A DNA stretch of 64,000 bases from Pantoea eucalypti (GCF_009646115.1 NZ_CP045720.1:1860001-1924000), one strand, 5' to 3'; shown: positions 11,615 through 24,019, numbered from the stretch's first letter. The notes: generated by a model not told the origin, from the sequence alone. Program-made: numbers and translations.

Positions 11615-12466
11615 ATGCGCAACACGATTAACTTTGCTGACTTCAACAATCTGCCGGTCATTGGCCAGGGCACCTGGTACATGGGCGAGAATCCGGCGCA
11701 GCGTTCCGCTGAAATCGCTGCACTGCAGGCAGGTATTGAATGTGGTTTGCAATTGATTGATACCGCCGAAATGTACGCCGACGGCGGAGCCGAAGAGGTG
11801 GTCGGGCAGGCCATGCTGGGGCGTCGCGACAAGGCGCTGCTGGTATCAAAAGTCTATCCGTGGAATGCAGGCGAAGTGGATGCTATTGAAGCCTGTGAGC
11901 GCAGCCTGCGCCGTCTGCAGACCGATTATCTTGACCTTTACCTGTTGCACTGGCGCGGTAATGTTCCACTGGAAGAGACCCTGCGGGCCATGGAACGTCT
12001 GCAGCAGCAGGGCAAGATCCGTCACTGGGGCGTCTCGAATTTTGACACAGATGACATGGCAGAACTGTGGGATGAACCGGAAGGAAGTCAGTGTACGACC
12101 AATCAGGTGCTCTATCATCTGGCATCACGCGGTATTGAATTTGATCTGCTGCCGGCATGTCAGCAGCGTGAGATGCCGATAATGGCCTACTGTCCGCTGG
12201 CACAGGCAGGGCGGCTGCGTGACTCACTCTTTACCGACCCGGTACTGACGCAGATTGCACAGCAGAAGGGCATCAGCGTCGCGCAGCTTCTGCTGGCCTG
12301 GGTCATTCGTCAACCTGGGGTGATTGCCATTCCCAAAGCCAGCTCAGTCGTTCACGTTCAGGAAAATGCTGCGGCACTGGAGGTCGTCCTGACCGATGAA
12401 GAGTTGCAGCTCATCGATCGTGCCTGGCCAGCACCACAGCATAAGTTACCGCTGGATATCGTTTAG
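11615..12466 (+). CDS. yeaE: Aldo/keto reductase YeaE (methylglyoxal reductase type)
   Basis: A 283-aa NADPH-dependent aldo/keto reductase; the E. coli protein reduces methylglyoxal to acetol. The catalytic tetrad is visible: D49 and Y54 (LIDTAEMYADGG), K79 (LVSKVYPWN) and H112 (LYLLHWRG). The C-terminal NADP-binding segment IPKASSVVHVQENAAAL is present. A GGAG ribosome site precedes the ATG. Its last four bases overlap the last four of the convergent yeaD. Confidence 0.94.
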   Translation: MRNTINFADFNNLPVIGQGTWYMGENPAQRSAEIAALQAGIECGLQLIDTAEMYADGGAEEVVGQAMLGRRDKALLVSKVYPWNAGEVDAIEACERSLRRLQTDYLDLYLLHWRGNVPLEETLRAMERLQQQGKIRHWGVSNFDTDDMAELWDEPEGSQCTTNQVLYHLASRGIEFDLLPACQQREMPIMAYCPLAQAGRLRDSLFTDPVLTQIAQQKGISVAQLLLAWVIRQPGVIAIPKASSVVHVQENAAALEVVLTDEELQLIDRAWPAPQHKLPLDIV

Positions 12467-13362
12467 CCGCTGACCTTGTCGCCCGCTGCGGCTTTCTTCT
12501 TCAGGCGGAAAGTCGTGGCCAGGCGTGCTGGCTTCTCACCTGCGCTGCGTAACGTTTTGCTGATGCGCGCCGTCTCGACGCAGACCATGGTTTTATAACC
12601 CTCATTCGCCATGTCCGACATGCTGCAGGAGAGTTCCACACCTGGATTCCACGTGACAACGTCACTGTGGTGGTGGTGATAAACCTCAATCTGCCGTTGA
12701 TCCGCCGTATCATTGATCACCGAGCAATCTTCTGCGGCGGTAAAGATACGGTCAATGCGTCCCGGATAACGTTGCTTGCCGTCGCTGCTGCCAGCCTCGC
12801 CGTTATTCACCTTGTCGATAAAACTATTGCCCAGACCGGAAACCTCAACGCCGTTGATGTCGCTGACGGTGAAGTAGCTGTGCAGCGCTGCTGTCGCTTC
12901 GAAGTCACCGTAGGCTTCAAGTTCGATCTCACAATGCTGGCCCAGGCGGAAGCGGGCAATCAGGGTAAACTCATGCGGCCAGAGCTTCAGCGTCTGTGCA
13001 TTGCTCTCCAGCACCAGCGTCAGCATCACGCCATCTTCATTCTCATCATGCGCAGTCAGCTTCCACGGCTGAATACGGGCAAAACCGTGTGCCGGTTCGC
13101 CTGCCGGGCCGAACCACGGCCAGCAGATGGGGACACCGCCACGAATTGCTTTGCCCGGTGAGAAGAGACTCTTATCGCTCAGCCAGAGCACCGGCTTCTC
13201 ACCGCTTGGCTGCCAGGCGATCAGGTGCGCGCCCTGCAGGGTGATCGCAGCCCGAACCTTAGGGTGACCGATGACAATCGCCGGGAGTTCACCTACCTGA
13301 CGCTGGGTGAGGTAAGGGGAAATCTGATTAACCACCGGCAGAGTAAACAGCTTATCTTGCAT
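12463..13362 (-). CDS. yeaD: Putative glucose-6-phosphate 1-epimerase
   Basis: A 299-aa aldose-1-epimerase-like protein of the YeaD group, which interconverts alpha and beta anomers of hexose-6-phosphates. The LHSYFTVSDI segment holds the conserved histidine, and GGVPICWPWFGP and WNPG are family hallmarks. It lies just downstream of gapA on the same strand, separated by the gapA terminator, as in E. coli. Any read-through would make a gapA-yeaD transcript. Confidence 0.92.
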   Translation of the reverse strand: MQDKLFTLPVVNQISPYLTQRQVGELPAIVIGHPKVRAAITLQGAHLIAWQPSGEKPVLWLSDKSLFSPGKAIRGGVPICWPWFGPAGEPAHGFARIQPWKLTAHDENEDGVMLTLVLESNAQTLKLWPHEFTLIARFRLGQHCEIELEAYGDFEATAALHSYFTVSDINGVEVSGLGNSFIDKVNNGEAGSSDGKQRYPGRIDRIFTAAEDCSVINDTADQRQIEVYHHHHSDVVTWNPGVELSCSMSDMANEGYKTMVCVETARISKTLRSAGEKPARLATTFRLKKKAAAGDKVSG

Positions 13363-13385
13363 GTTCGATTCCTTCCTGTACGGAT

Positions 13386-13410
13386 AAAAAAAGGGCGACC
13401 GAAGTCGCCC
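13386..13410 (-). terminator. Strong terminator of gapA
   Basis: On the minus strand, GGGCGAC-TTCG-GTCGCCC is followed by seven T. The UUCG tetraloop and T run make this a textbook intrinsic terminator. Confidence 0.93.
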
Positions 13411-13435
13411 TTATTCTCAATGCTGTCTGGCTGCC

Positions 13436-14775
<1,340 letters not shown>

Positions 14776-15186
14776 ATGGCTAAAGACACCGCAACCGACG
14801 CAAAAATCGCCGAGCTGACAGAGATGCAGCGTTATGTGACACAGCAGCGCGGAACGGAACCGCCCTACAGCGGCGCACTGCTCCACAACAAGCAGGAAGG
14901 GATTTACCACTGCCTGGTCTGTGAGGCGCCACTCTTTCTCTCTGAGACCAAATATGATTCTGGCTGTGGCTGGCCCAGTTTTTATCAGCCAGTGAGTGAT
15001 GATGCGATTCGTTACATCGAAGATAACTCACATGGCATGCAGCGTGTTGAGATCCGCTGTGGCAGTTGTGATGCGCATCTGGGGCACGTCTTCCCCGATG
15101 GCCCGCAACCGACTGGCGAACGCTACTGTGTTAACTCCGCCTCATTGAATTTTACCGACGAGCAGGGCGAACAGACCAAAGGGTAA
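14776..15186 (+). CDS. msrB: Peptide methionine-(R)-sulfoxide reductase
   Basis: A 136-aa cytosolic repair enzyme that reduces methionine-R-sulfoxide in oxidised proteins. Zinc ligands are C46-x-x-C49 and C95-x-x-C98, and the catalytic cysteine is C118 in RYCVNSASL. The motifs GCGWPSF and GHVFPDGP are intact. An in-frame ATG eight codons upstream (14752) has no ribosome site; ATG 14776, preceded by GGAA, gives the usual family length. yeaC starts 5 bp after the stop. Confidence 0.95.
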   Translation: MAKDTATDAKIAELTEMQRYVTQQRGTEPPYSGALLHNKQEGIYHCLVCEAPLFLSETKYDSGCGWPSFYQPVSDDAIRYIEDNSHGMQRVEIRCGSCDAHLGHVFPDGPQPTGERYCVNSASLNFTDEQGEQTKG

Positions 15187-15191
15187 CGGCA

Positions 15192-15473
15192 ATGAAGGAA
15201 CAACTTGAAGCAATGCTTGCGTCAATGACACCTGAAGTTTATCAGCGGCTGGCGACGGCGGTTGAGATTGGTAAGTGGCCGGATGGTGTGGCGCTGACTC
15301 AGGAGCAGCGTGACAACTGCCTGCAACTGGTAATGATGTGGCAGGCAAGGCACAACGACGCGCCACAGCATATGACCATCGGTAAAGGTGGCGAGATGGT
15401 GATGAAGTCGAAAAAAGAACTGAAAGAGGAGTTCGGCATCGACCCGGATGTAACACGGATTCATCTGCACTAA
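15192..15473 (+). CDS. yeaC: YeaC, DUF1315 protein
   Basis: A 93-aa protein of unknown function. The central part (VEIGKWPDG, LTQEQRD, MWQARHN, QHMTIGKGGEMVMKSKKELKEEF) matches E. coli YeaC. It is five bases from msrB and clearly co-transcribed with it, as in E. coli. No motif suggests an activity. Confidence 0.88.
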   Translation: MKEQLEAMLASMTPEVYQRLATAVEIGKWPDGVALTQEQRDNCLQLVMMWQARHNDAPQHMTIGKGGEMVMKSKKELKEEFGIDPDVTRIHLH

Positions 15474-15483
15474 TCTGCACGAA

Positions 15484-15510
15484 ATAGAGCTGGCGTCGAG
15501 CCAGCTCTAT
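15484..15510. terminator. Shared hairpin between convergent yeaC and pncA
   Basis: An 11-bp perfect stem ATAGAGCTGGC / GCCAGCTCTAT with a 5-nt loop between the two 3' ends, followed on the plus strand by CTTT. It may act in both directions. Confidence 0.6.
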
Positions 15511-15512
15511 CT

Positions 15513-16121
15513 TTAAATCAAAATAGCGCCCTGAGCGGTCATCTGTGCGAAGGCGATCTCACTGTCCTCTGGATTCAGATTCACTCCGCGGCAACCCTCT
15601 TTGACCACCTCAACGTGATACCCCAGCTCCAGCGCATCCAGTACGCTATATTTCACGCAGTAGTCCGTCGCCAGCCCCAGCATCACCAGATGGGTAATGC
15701 CACGCTCACGCAGCCAGCTGTCCAGTTCGGTTTTACGGCGATGACCGTTGTCAAAAAAGGCGCTGTAGCTGTCGACATCATGATCTTCGCCTTTGTGGAA
15801 TGTCGCATCAAACAGCGAGCGATCCAGACCGGGATGAAAATCGGCGCCCGCTGAGCCCTGAATACCGTGATCGGGCCACCAGATCTGCGCCAGACCATTT
15901 AATTCGCCCAGGGTGTAAACCGGTTCGCCTGAGATCGAGGCAAAACTGCCGTGATCGGCCGGGTGCCAGTCCTGCAGGGCCAGAACGCACTCACCGTTTT
16001 CACGGAACATGCGCGCGTAACGATTTGCCACCTCGACAGTGTGGTCACCCTCATGAACGGCCATTGGGCCGCCTGGGCAAAAATCGTTCTGGATATCAAT
16101 AATGATGAGTGCCCGCTTCAT
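15513..16121 (-). CDS. pncA: Nicotinamidase
   Basis: A 202-aa amidohydrolase that converts nicotinamide to nicotinic acid in NAD salvage. The catalytic triad is D9 (IIIDIQNDF), K110 (FHKGEDHDVDSYSAF) and C155 (LATDYCVKYS). Metal ligands are D51, H53 (DWHPADH) and H85. ansA lies 17 bp upstream on the same strand, the same ansA-pncA pair as E. coli. Confidence 0.95.
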   Translation of the reverse strand: MKRALIIIDIQNDFCPGGPMAVHEGDHTVEVANRYARMFRENGECVLALQDWHPADHGSFASISGEPVYTLGELNGLAQIWWPDHGIQGSAGADFHPGLDRSLFDATFHKGEDHDVDSYSAFFDNGHRRKTELDSWLRERGITHLVMLGLATDYCVKYSVLDALELGYHVEVVKEGCRGVNLNPEDSEIAFAQMTAQGAILI

Positions 16122-16137
16122 TATTTGTCGCTCCGTT

Positions 16138-17151
16138 TCAGTCTTCAGTCAGTTCGCCGCGCAGATTCTGCTGCATTCTTGCACGGATTTGATCGGCCGA
16201 CAGATCCTGGCTGAGTAAAAAGTGTAATTTGGTCAATGCTGCTTCCACAGTAAGATCGAATCCGCTGATTACGCCAGCATGTTCCAGTGCATTGCCGGTA
16301 GCGTATCCGCCCATATTCACTTTGCCAGAAATACACTGAGTGAGGTTCACCACCACGATGCCGCGCTCGCTGGCCTGCTGCAGTTCGGCAAGGAATTCTT
16401 TGTTCTGCGGTGCGTTACCCACGCCGTAAGAACGCAGGATCAACGCTTTCACCGGCTGACGCAGGAAGTTACGCACGACGTCTGCTGAAATCCCAGGATA
16501 GATTGTGACCACACCAATAGGCTGAGGCGTAATCGTGTGGACCCTGAGCTCGCCCTGACCGGACGGGGCGGGTGGTGTATTCAGTCGGCGAATATGAATG
16601 CCCGCTTCCAGCAGCGCAGAAAGGTTTGGCGAAGCAAAGGCATTAAAGCCGTCAGCGTGGGCCTTGGTCGTACGGTTGCCGCGATAAAGAGTGTTATTAA
16701 AAAACAGTGATACTTCGCTGATCGGATAGTTAGCCGCGACATAAAGCGAATTTAACAGATTTTGCTGGCCATCTGAGCGCAGCTCAGCCAGTGGAATCTG
16801 TGACCCGGTCACAATTACCGGCTTAGCCAGATTCTCCAGCATAAAAGAGAGGGCTGACGCGGTAAACGCCATGGTGTCCGTGCCATGCAAAATCACAAAA
16901 CCATCGTATCGATCGTAGTTTTGGCGAATATCTTCGGCAATAGACTGCCAGTCTTCCGGTGTCATGTCGGAAGAGTCGATAAGCGGCTGATATTCGTGAA
17001 TAGTGAAATCAGGCATCTCAGGGCGGTGGAACTCAGGCATGTTTGCCAGCTGCTGCTGCAGGTGTCCGGAGACCGGAATATAGCCCTGCGCCGAGCGTTG
17101 CATACCGATTGTCCCGCCAGTGTAGGCTACATAGATATTTTTCTTTTGCAT
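16138..17151 (-). CDS. ansA: L-asparaginase I, cytoplasmic
   Basis: A 337-aa type I asparaginase hydrolysing asparagine to aspartate and ammonia. The first catalytic threonine is T14 in TGGTIGMQRS, and T91-D92 lie in LHGTDTMAFT. No signal peptide is present, as expected for the cytosolic enzyme. The frame opens at 17172, but family starts agree with MQKKNIYVAYTGGTIG, so ATG 17151 is chosen; neither start has a strong ribosome site. Confidence 0.94.
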   Translation of the reverse strand: MQKKNIYVAYTGGTIGMQRSAQGYIPVSGHLQQQLANMPEFHRPEMPDFTIHEYQPLIDSSDMTPEDWQSIAEDIRQNYDRYDGFVILHGTDTMAFTASALSFMLENLAKPVIVTGSQIPLAELRSDGQQNLLNSLYVAANYPISEVSLFFNNTLYRGNRTTKAHADGFNAFASPNLSALLEAGIHIRRLNTPPAPSGQGELRVHTITPQPIGVVTIYPGISADVVRNFLRQPVKALILRSYGVGNAPQNKEFLAELQQASERGIVVVNLTQCISGKVNMGGYATGNALEHAGVISGFDLTVEAALTKLHFLLSQDLSADQIRARMQQNLRGELTED

Positions 17152-17202
17152 CAGAGAACTCAGACTCGCCATAAAACGCGCAGTATAAGGGGAATAGCGG
17201 GG

Positions 17203-17230
17203 AAAAGCAGCCCGACCAGCGGCCGGGCTG
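17203..17230 (-). terminator. Terminator after sppA
   Basis: On the minus strand CAGCCCG pairs with CGGGCTG and is followed by TTTT, shortly after the sppA stop. Confidence 0.6.
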
Positions 17231-17236
17231 AGAGGT

Positions 17237-19099
17237 TTATCGCACTTCGCCGCAGTTCAGGCAGAAGGCGTAACGGTTCTGAGGATCGTTTTGCTTATCA
17301 AACAGACCCGGCTGGGCTTTCATGGCACTCATCACATCCAGCATCGGCGCTGGCAGCCAGGCTTTCAGCGTATCCGGCAATACTGCCTGCACAGACGCGT
17401 TCATCTGGCTCAGCATCATATCCAGGAAGCTCGGGTCATCCTGATACCAGCTCAGCATAGGTTTATCGACTTTCGCCAGCTCGCCTGCTTTCTTCACGGC
17501 ATCATCAAAGTCACCCAGCGCATCAACCAGACCATTGGCTTTTGCATCGCTGCCGGTCCAGACGTGGCCCTGGGCAATGGCATCAATCTGCTCTGGTGTT
17601 TTGTGACGCGACTTCGCCACCAGACCCACAAAGTTGCGGTAGCCATTTTCGATGGTCAGCTGCATCATCTGCTGAACTTCGGCTGGCAACGCTTTGGTGG
17701 TAGAGATATCCGCCAGCGGGGAGGTCGCGACACCATCTGTGTGTACGCCAATGCTGTCCAGACTGTTCTCCAGCGTATTGATCACGCCAAAGATACCAAT
17801 CGAGCCGGTTAGCGTGCTCGGGTTCGCCACGATGTAGCTGGCGGGTGTTGAGATCCAGTAACCACCGGATGCCGCCATACCGCCCATTGAAACCACAATC
17901 GGCTTGCCCGCGGCCTGAGCCGCTGCCAGCTCTTCACGAATGGCTTCAGAAGCCGTGACGCTGCCGCCCGGGCTGTTTACCCGCAGAATGATCGCTTTGA
18001 TTTTCGGATCAAGACGCGCATCGCGAATCTGAGCTGCCGTGGTGTCGCCGCCGACGTTGCCCGGCGTCTCTTCGCCATCCATGATGGCTCCGCTGGCCAT
18101 GACGACGGCGATGTTGCCATCCTGCTGAGAGCCAGCCGGTTTCACGCTGTAGTCATAAATGCTGACGCTGCGATAATCATTGCTCTGCTTATCCAGACCA
18201 AAGGTCTTTATCAGTTCTTCATCCGCTGCTGCACGGGAACCCAGCGTATCAACCAGCTTATTGTCCAGTGCATATTGCGCGGTATCGCCTTTCACCGCGT
18301 TCAATCCGGCAATGATTGCCGCTGCGCCCGGGAAGAGTTGCTCAGGCGTAATCTGACGATTGGCCGCCACGGTGTTCAGGTAATTCTGCCACAGCTGACC
18401 GACCCAGCGGCTGTCAGCATCCCGTGCAGCAGGGGACATATCGTCACGCAGGAACGGTTCTACCGCGGATTTATAAGTCCCGACACGGAAAACGTGTGAG
18501 GTGACTTTCAGCTTATCCAGCAGCGTTTTGTAGTAAAGCCCGTTGGTGGCGAAACCATGCAGATCCACGCTGCCCTGCGGCGACAGATAGATTTTAGTGG
18601 CGTAGCTGGCAAGGTAGTACTGCGCCTGGCTGTAGCTGTCGCCCAGTGCATAAATCGGCTTACCGCTGTCACGGAATTCCCGTAATGCTTTTCCGACATA
18701 TTGCAGCGAAGGCTGATCACCGCCGGCAAATTCGCGTAAATCCAGCACGATGCCTTTAATGTTGCTGTCGCCTTTTGCCTGGCGAATCGCGTCGACCACA
18801 TCAAACAACGAATTTTCCTGTAAACGGTCACTGCTGGCACCCAGCAGCTGGCGGCCGATTTTACTCAGACGATTGCTCACCGAGGGTTTATCCACCAGTA
18901 CGCCGCTGAGATCGACTTTCAGTGCGCCTTGCTGAACCGGCGCTGAACTTCCGCCCGATCCGCTGACCTGCAGCCAGATCCCTGCACACACCACAATCAA
19001 CAAAATCAGGAAAATATTCAGAATAAATTCCCTGATAAAATTCAATACCCGCCAGCTCCAGCGGAACAGACCTGCAATTATTCGCCACAATGTGCGCAT
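17237..19099 (-). CDS. sppA: Protease IV, signal peptide peptidase
   Basis: A 620-aa inner-membrane serine protease that degrades cleaved signal peptides. One N-terminal membrane anchor covers about 25-45. Two tandem ClpP-like domains follow. The catalytic lysine lies near residue 210 in [12 protein letters not shown], and the nucleophile serine is near 410 in [14 protein letters not shown]. The frame opens four codons earlier, but [10 protein letters not shown] with a GGAGAG ribosome site fixes ATG 19099. Length matches E. coli SppA (618 aa). Confidence 0.96.
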   Translation of the reverse strand: MRTLWRIIAGLFRWSWRVLNFIREFILNIFLILLIVVCAGIWLQVSGSGGSSAPVQQGALKVDLSGVLVDKPSVSNRLSKIGRQLLGASSDRLQENSLFDVVDAIRQAKGDSNIKGIVLDLREFAGGDQPSLQYVGKALREFRDSGKPIYALGDSYSQAQYYLASYATKIYLSPQGSVDLHGFATNGLYYKTLLDKLKVTSHVFRVGTYKSAVEPFLRDDMSPAARDADSRWVGQLWQNYLNTVAANRQITPEQLFPGAAAIIAGLNAVKGDTAQYALDNKLVDTLGSRAAADEELIKTFGLDKQSNDYRSVSIYDYSVKPAGSQQDGNIAVVMASGAIMDGEETPGNVGGDTTAAQIRDARLDPKIKAIILRVNSPGGSVTASEAIREELAAAQAAGKPIVVSMGGMAASGGYWISTPASYIVANPSTLTGSIGIFGVINTLENSLDSIGVHTDGVATSPLADISTTKALPAEVQQMMQLTIENGYRNFVGLVAKSRHKTPEQIDAIAQGHVWTGSDAKANGLVDALGDFDDAVKKAGELAKVDKPMLSWYQDDPSFLDMMLSQMNASVQAVLPDTLKAWLPAPMLDVMSAMKAQPGLFDKQNDPQNRYAFCLNCGEVR

Positions 19100-19272
19100 C
19101 AGACTCTCCATAAATATGTAGCAGGAAGTGGCCGCCGCGCGGACCAGACTTCCACGACGAGCTCATCCTAAAGAGCGGCGTGTTAAAAGTCAGCAGGAAA
19201 TCACTGTGCACTGTTACAAAAAATCTGCCTGTGCCAGGATAACGGCCACATTACAGAGATCGGGAGAGAAAC

Positions 19273-19824
19273 ATGGACGCACTTGAATTACTGGTCAACC
19301 GACGTTCGGCCTCACGCCTGACCGAGCCGGCACCGGCAGGTGACGCGCTGGAAAACATTCTGCGGGCTGGCATGCGCGCACCGGATCATGGGACGCTGCA
19401 GCCCTGGCGTTTTATCATTGTAGAAAATGAGGGCCGCGACCGGATGAGCCAGCTGCTGGAGAAAGCAGCACGCGATAATCAGCTGGATGAAAAGGCGATT
19501 AACAAAGCGAGCCAGGCACCGTTTCGCGCGCCGATGATCATCACGGTAGTGGCGCATTGCGAAGAGCACCATAAAGTGCCGCGCTGGGAACAGATCGCCT
19601 CAGCAAGCTGTGCCGTGATGGCGATGCAGATGGCGGCCGTGGCCCAGGGCTTCAACGGTATCTGGCGCAGTGGTGCCTGGACCGATGACGAGCAGGTACG
19701 CCAGGCCTTTGGCTGCCGCGAGCAGGATGCTATCGTCGGCTTCCTCTATCTGGGCACGCCGCAACTGAAATCCAGCACTACTGTGCTCCCGCCAGACACT
19801 GCGCCTTTCGTCCGTTACTTCTGA
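19273..19824 (+). CDS. ydjA: Nitroreductase-family protein YdjA
   Basis: A 183-aa FMN-dependent nitroreductase-fold protein, among the smallest of the family. Family stretches are NRRSASRL at the start, [21 protein letters not shown] and [10 protein letters not shown]. The natural substrate is unknown. A GGGAGAG ribosome site precedes the ATG. It is divergent from sppA, as in E. coli. Confidence 0.92.
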   Translation: MDALELLVNRRSASRLTEPAPAGDALENILRAGMRAPDHGTLQPWRFIIVENEGRDRMSQLLEKAARDNQLDEKAINKASQAPFRAPMIITVVAHCEEHHKVPRWEQIASASCAVMAMQMAAVAQGFNGIWRSGAWTDDEQVRQAFGCREQDAIVGFLYLGTPQLKSSTTVLPPDTAPFVRYF

Positions 19825-19839
19825 TTGTCTGCGGGTTCG

Positions 19840-19867
19840 GGCAGGGTGCTCTTCAGCCCTGCCTTTT
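19840..19867 (+). terminator. Terminator after ydjA
   Basis: GGCAGGG-(10-nt loop)-CCCTGCC followed by TTTT, 16 bp downstream of the ydjA stop. Confidence 0.7.
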
Positions 19868-20015
19868 GCACGGTTCCTGTGCGAACGATCGCTAACACCG
19901 CGTATCATGCTTACGCCAGAAGAGCAGCCAGGCTAACATAGCCCGCGAGATGCAAACCGACAGCGAATAACCGGTTATCAACGTGTTCCCCTGATGTTAA
20001 GGATTACCTGATTCA

Positions 20016-21932
20016 ATGCGTTTGTTTATTGCGGAAAAACCGAGCCTTGGGCGTGCTATCGCGGATGTGCTACCGAAACCGCATCGACGCGGTGATGGAT
20101 TCATTGCCTGCGGCAACGATCAGATCGTCACCTGGTGCGTAGGCCATCTTCTGGAGCAGGCACAACCTGACAGTTATGACAGCCGTTATGCGCGCTGGTC
20201 GCTGGCCGATCTGCCGATCATTCCGGAAAAGTGGCAGCTTAAACCTCGTCCCTCGGTCGCGAAGCAGCTGAAAGTGGTTGAGGGATTGCTGGCGCAGGCG
20301 AGCGAAGTGGTGCATGCCGGTGACCCGGATCGGGAAGGGCAGTTGCTGGTGGATGAGGTACTCGATTACCTGAATCTGTCACCAGAAAAACGTAAAAACG
20401 TGCAGCGCTGCCTGATCAACGATCTCAATCCTCAGGCGGTGGACCGGGCGGTAAACCGCCTGCGTGAGAATCGCGAGTTTATCCCGTTATGCGTTTCCGC
20501 GCTGGCCCGCGCGCGTGCTGACTGGCTCTACGGTATTAACATGACCCGTGCCTGGACACTTCTCGGGCGTAATGCGGGCTATGACGGTGTGCTGTCGGTT
20601 GGCCGCGTACAGACGCCGGTGCTGGGGCTGGTCGTCCGGCGCGATGAAGAGATCGAAAACTTCGTGCCGAAAGATTACTTCGAAGTGAAGGCCCATATTA
20701 TCACGCCTGATGGCACTCAGTTTATCGCCAGCTGGATCCCCAGCGAAGCCTGTGAGCCGTGGCAGGATGAAGAGGGCCGTCTGCTCAAGCGTGCGCTGGC
20801 CGATCATGTGGTGGCGCGCATTACCGGCCAGCCTGCAACCGTCACCGCTTACAGTGATAAGCGTGAAAATGAGGTGGCTCCGCTGCCATTCTCCCTCTCC
20901 AGCCTGCAAATTGAAGCGGCTAAACGCTACGGGCTGAGTGCGCAGACGGTGCTGGATACCTGCCAGCGGCTCTATGAAACGCATAAACTGATTACCTATC
21001 CCCGCTCAGACAGCCGCTACCTGCCGGAAGAGCATTTTGCCGGTAGACATGCGGTATTAAAGGCGATACAAGCCCATCAGTCGCAGCTGATCCCGCCCGG
21101 AGACTTCGATGCCGATCGCAGAAACCGCTGCTGGGACGATAAAAAAGTGGATGCCCACCACGCCATTATCCCCACGGCGCGTTCCAGCGCGGTTAAGCTC
21201 AGTGAAAACGAGCAGAATATTTATGAGCTGGTGGCGCGCCAGTATCTGATGCAGTTCTGCCCCGATTCCGTGTTCCGCAAATGCGTCATCGACCTTGATA
21301 TTGCGGGCGGAAAATTCGTGGCGAAAGCGCGTTTTCTTGCAGAAGCAGGCTGGCGCGCGCTGCTGGGCAGTAAAGAGCGGGATGAAGAGAATGATGGTAT
21401 GCCGCTGCCGGTGGTGGCAAAAGGGGATGAGCTTCTGTGCGAGCGGGGCGAGGTGCTGGCGAAGCAGACTCAGCCGCCTCGACCGTTTACCGATGCCACC
21501 ATTCTTTCTGCAATGACCGGCATCGCCCGTTTCGTTCAGGATAAAGAATTAAAGAAAGTGCTGCGTGCGACCGATGGTTTAGGAACGGAAGCCACACGCG
21601 CCGGCATTATCGAATTACTGTTTCGTCGTGGCTTCCTGGTGAAGAAGGGCCGTTACATCAATTCCACGGATGCCGGACGCGCCCTGATTCACTCTCTGCC
21701 CGATCTGGCAGCGCGCCCGGATATGACGGCGCAGTGGGAATCGACACTGACGCGTATCAGCGAAAAGGCCTGCCGCTATGATGAGTTTATGCAGCCGCTG
21801 GTGCAGACCTTAACCGGCCTTATCCAGCAGGCGCGGCAGCAGCCTGCGGCGCATGCATTTCGGGGATTACCGTCCACCGGACAGAAACGTCCGGTGCGCA
21901 AAACCAGGCGTAAAGTGAAGGAGACGGAATGA
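20016..21932 (+). CDS. topB: DNA topoisomerase III
   Basis: A 638-aa type IA topoisomerase that decatenates replication intermediates. The Toprim domain is at the N-terminus ([18 protein letters not shown] at 103-108). The active-site tyrosine is Y328 in [12 protein letters not shown], and the catalytic arch follows. The C-terminus is basic ([12 protein letters not shown]), as in E. coli TopB (653 aa). Its TGA overlaps the ynjH ATG as ATGA, so the two are translationally coupled. Confidence 0.96.
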   Translation: MRLFIAEKPSLGRAIADVLPKPHRRGDGFIACGNDQIVTWCVGHLLEQAQPDSYDSRYARWSLADLPIIPEKWQLKPRPSVAKQLKVVEGLLAQASEVVHAGDPDREGQLLVDEVLDYLNLSPEKRKNVQRCLINDLNPQAVDRAVNRLRENREFIPLCVSALARARADWLYGINMTRAWTLLGRNAGYDGVLSVGRVQTPVLGLVVRRDEEIENFVPKDYFEVKAHIITPDGTQFIASWIPSEACEPWQDEEGRLLKRALADHVVARITGQPATVTAYSDKRENEVAPLPFSLSSLQIEAAKRYGLSAQTVLDTCQRLYETHKLITYPRSDSRYLPEEHFAGRHAVLKAIQAHQSQLIPPGDFDADRRNRCWDDKKVDAHHAIIPTARSSAVKLSENEQNIYELVARQYLMQFCPDSVFRKCVIDLDIAGGKFVAKARFLAEAGWRALLGSKERDEENDGMPLPVVAKGDELLCERGEVLAKQTQPPRPFTDATILSAMTGIARFVQDKELKKVLRATDGLGTEATRAGIIELLFRRGFLVKKGRYINSTDAGRALIHSLPDLAARPDMTAQWESTLTRISEKACRYDEFMQPLVQTLTGLIQQARQQPAAHAFRGLPSTGQKRPVRKTRRKVKETE

Positions 21933-22240
21933 GGCATTATTCGGTATTTCTGGTCGTGGCTCTGACGCTGGTGACCAGCGCAGTGCAGGCCAACAGTCGT
22001 TATCAGTCGATGCCACAACAGGGCAGCAACGGTGTGAACACAGATGTGGTGGTGGATATGCCGCCGGAAGCCTGGACGCAGTCAGAGAGACGCCAGCAGG
22101 ACTGTCTCCGCTGCTGTATTTTTGAGAACCGCAACTACACAGAAGGCGCGGTAGTGAAATCTGAGGGTGTGCTGCTGCAGTGCGCGCGTGATGAACAGTC
22201 TCTTGGCACCAACAACCTGATCTGGAAGATCGTCAAATAG
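21929..22240 (+). CDS. ynjH: YnjH-like exported protein (DUF1496)
   Basis: A 103-aa protein with a signal peptide (1-22, cleaved after SAVQA). The mature part has a conserved cysteine group ([29 protein letters not shown]), the pattern of E. coli YnjH. Function is unknown; the cysteines suggest periplasmic disulfides. It overlaps topB by four bases, so it is expressed from the same transcript. Confidence 0.85.
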   Translation: MRHYSVFLVVALTLVTSAVQANSRYQSMPQQGSNGVNTDVVVDMPPEAWTQSERRQQDCLRCCIFENRNYTEGAVVKSEGVLLQCARDEQSLGTNNLIWKIVK

Positions 22241-22242
22241 CC

Positions 22243-22267
22243 GTCGCGTGGCGCTCTGCCACGCGAC
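22243..22267. terminator. Shared hairpin between ynjH and xthA
   Basis: A perfect 10-bp stem GTCGCGTGGC / GCCACGCGAC with a 5-nt loop sits between the convergent 3' ends. No strong T run on either side. Confidence 0.55.
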
Positions 22268-22273
22268 CGTCAG

Positions 22274-23080
22274 TTAAAAGCGGAAGGTTGACCAGATGGG
22301 TGCATGGTCAGAAGGTTTCTCCATGCTCCGGATAGCATAATCAATGCCGGTCTCGACGCAGTGTGACGCCAGGTTTTTACTTGCCAGCACCAGATCAATA
22401 CGTAACCCGCGATTATCGTCAAACCCTTTCGAACGGTAATCGAACCATGAGAAACGGTCCGCAACTTCCGGATTGTGCTCACGCCAGGTATCAACCAGTC
22501 CCCAGCTCAGCAGGCGATCCATCCATTCGCGCTCTTCCGGCAGGAATGAGCATTTGCCGGTGCGCAGCCAGCGCTTACGGTTATCCTCACCAATACCAAT
22601 ATCCAAATCGGTGCTGCTGATATTCATGTCACCCATAATCAGAACCGGCTTATCAGCAGGCAGATCGTCGGTCAGCAGACGTTGCAGATCGCGGTAGAAT
22701 TTCTCTTTAGCCGGAAATTTTGTAGGATGGTCACGACTTTCTCCCTGTGGAAAATAGCCATTAATCACGGTGATATCGCCAATCGGGCTGGGGATTTCCG
22801 CGACGATCAGACGGCGCTGGGATTCTTCGTCATCATCCGGAAATCCCCGACTGACCGACACGGGCTGAGCTTTGGTGAGCAATGCCACGCCATAATGGCC
22901 TTTCTGTCCATGATAGAAGACGTGATAACCGAGCTTTGACACCTCTTCCAGCGGGAACATGTCATCATGAACTTTGGTTTCCTGCAGACCGATCACATCG
23001 GGCTGATGCTGTTCGACAAGCGCCTGAAGCTGGTGCGGGCGGGCGCGCAACCCATTGATGTTAAATGAAACAAATTTCAT
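22274..23080 (-). CDS. xthA: Exodeoxyribonuclease III
   Basis: A 268-aa AP endonuclease and 3'-5' exonuclease for base excision repair. Active-site residues are visible: N7 ([10 protein letters not shown]), E34 ([10 protein letters not shown]), D and N in [14 protein letters not shown], and the terminal SDHAPI histidine. The frame opens four codons upstream; [10 protein letters not shown] is the family start and gives the exact E. coli length. A clear ribosome site was not seen. Confidence 0.96.
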   Translation of the reverse strand: MKFVSFNINGLRARPHQLQALVEQHQPDVIGLQETKVHDDMFPLEEVSKLGYHVFYHGQKGHYGVALLTKAQPVSVSRGFPDDDEESQRRLIVAEIPSPIGDITVINGYFPQGESRDHPTKFPAKEKFYRDLQRLLTDDLPADKPVLIMGDMNISSTDLDIGIGEDNRKRWLRTGKCSFLPEEREWMDRLLSWGLVDTWREHNPEVADRFSWFDYRSKGFDDNRGLRIDLVLASKNLASHCVETGIDYAIRSMEKPSDHAPIWSTFRF

Positions 23081-23194
23081 GAGATCGACCATTGTTCAGC
23101 AAGTGATAGCCGGAGATGGTAACGATTTTTATGCATAAAGTCATGGCAGAACAGGGGAAGATTGGTCGAAAGCGGGTAAGGAATTATCGGGTAG

Positions 23195-23809
23195 CGCAGA
23201 AGCGCGATGCTGCACACGAACCTTAATCGAATGTTCTCATCCCTCTCCCCGCAGAACAGGAAGCTTGGGTAGTTTTTTGGGTTTCGTGTGCGATTTGCAG
23301 AATGGTGGTGGGAGAAGGATTATTCGGCGCGTTGCGCCTCACCCTGCGGGCCGCGCTGAAGCGCGTTGTCACGAGATGCTCGACACGAACCTTGATCGAA
23401 GGTTCTCATCCCTCTCCCCGCAGAAAAGGAAGCTTGGGTAGTTTTTTGGGATTCGTGTGCGATATGCAGGATGGTGGTGGGAGAAGGATTATTCGGCGCG
23501 TTGCGCCTCACCCTGCGGGCCGCGCTGAAGCGCGTTGTCTCGCAATGCTCGACACGAACCTTAATCGAAGGTTCTCATCCCTCTCCCCGCAGAACAGGAA
23601 GCTTGGGTAGTTTTTTGGGATTCGTGTGGGATTTGCAGAATGGTGGTGGGAGAAGGATTATTCGGCGCGTTGCGCCTCACCCTGCGGGCCGCGCTGAAGC
23701 GCGTTGTCTCGCGATGCTCGACACGAACCTTAATCGAAGGTTCTCATCCCTCTCCCCGCAGAACAGGAAGCTTGGGTAGTTTTTTGGGATTCATATGCGA
23801 TTTGCAGAA
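23195..23809 (-). repeat. rtT-like tandem repeats distal to tRNA-Tyr
   Basis: Three complete 169-bp copies (23303-23471, 23472-23640, 23641-23809) and a shortened distal copy (about 23195-23302) lie downstream of the tRNA-Tyr genes on the minus strand. Each full copy carries a 19-bp piece of the tRNA 3' end (AATCCTTCTCCCACCACCA on the minus strand), followed in the same register by the next copy. The copies differ by only a few bases. The period continues exactly into the proximal tRNA gene. E. coli tyrT has the same architecture: 178-bp repeats each with a 19-bp tRNA 3' end, called rtT. The reading frames of about 102 aa inside are a by-product of repetition. Confidence 0.9.
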
Positions 23810-23894
<85 letters not shown>

Positions 23895-23934
23895 AGGGAT
23901 ATATTGACGTGGCTTAAGATGTTTCAGATTCAGA

Positions 23935-24019
<85 letters not shown>

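Noticed and set aside
23195..23809. Tandem repeats that could be taken for a CRISPR array
   Set aside because: The unit is 169 bp with no unique spacers; the copies are nearly identical throughout and contain the tRNA 3' end. It is an rtT-type repeat.
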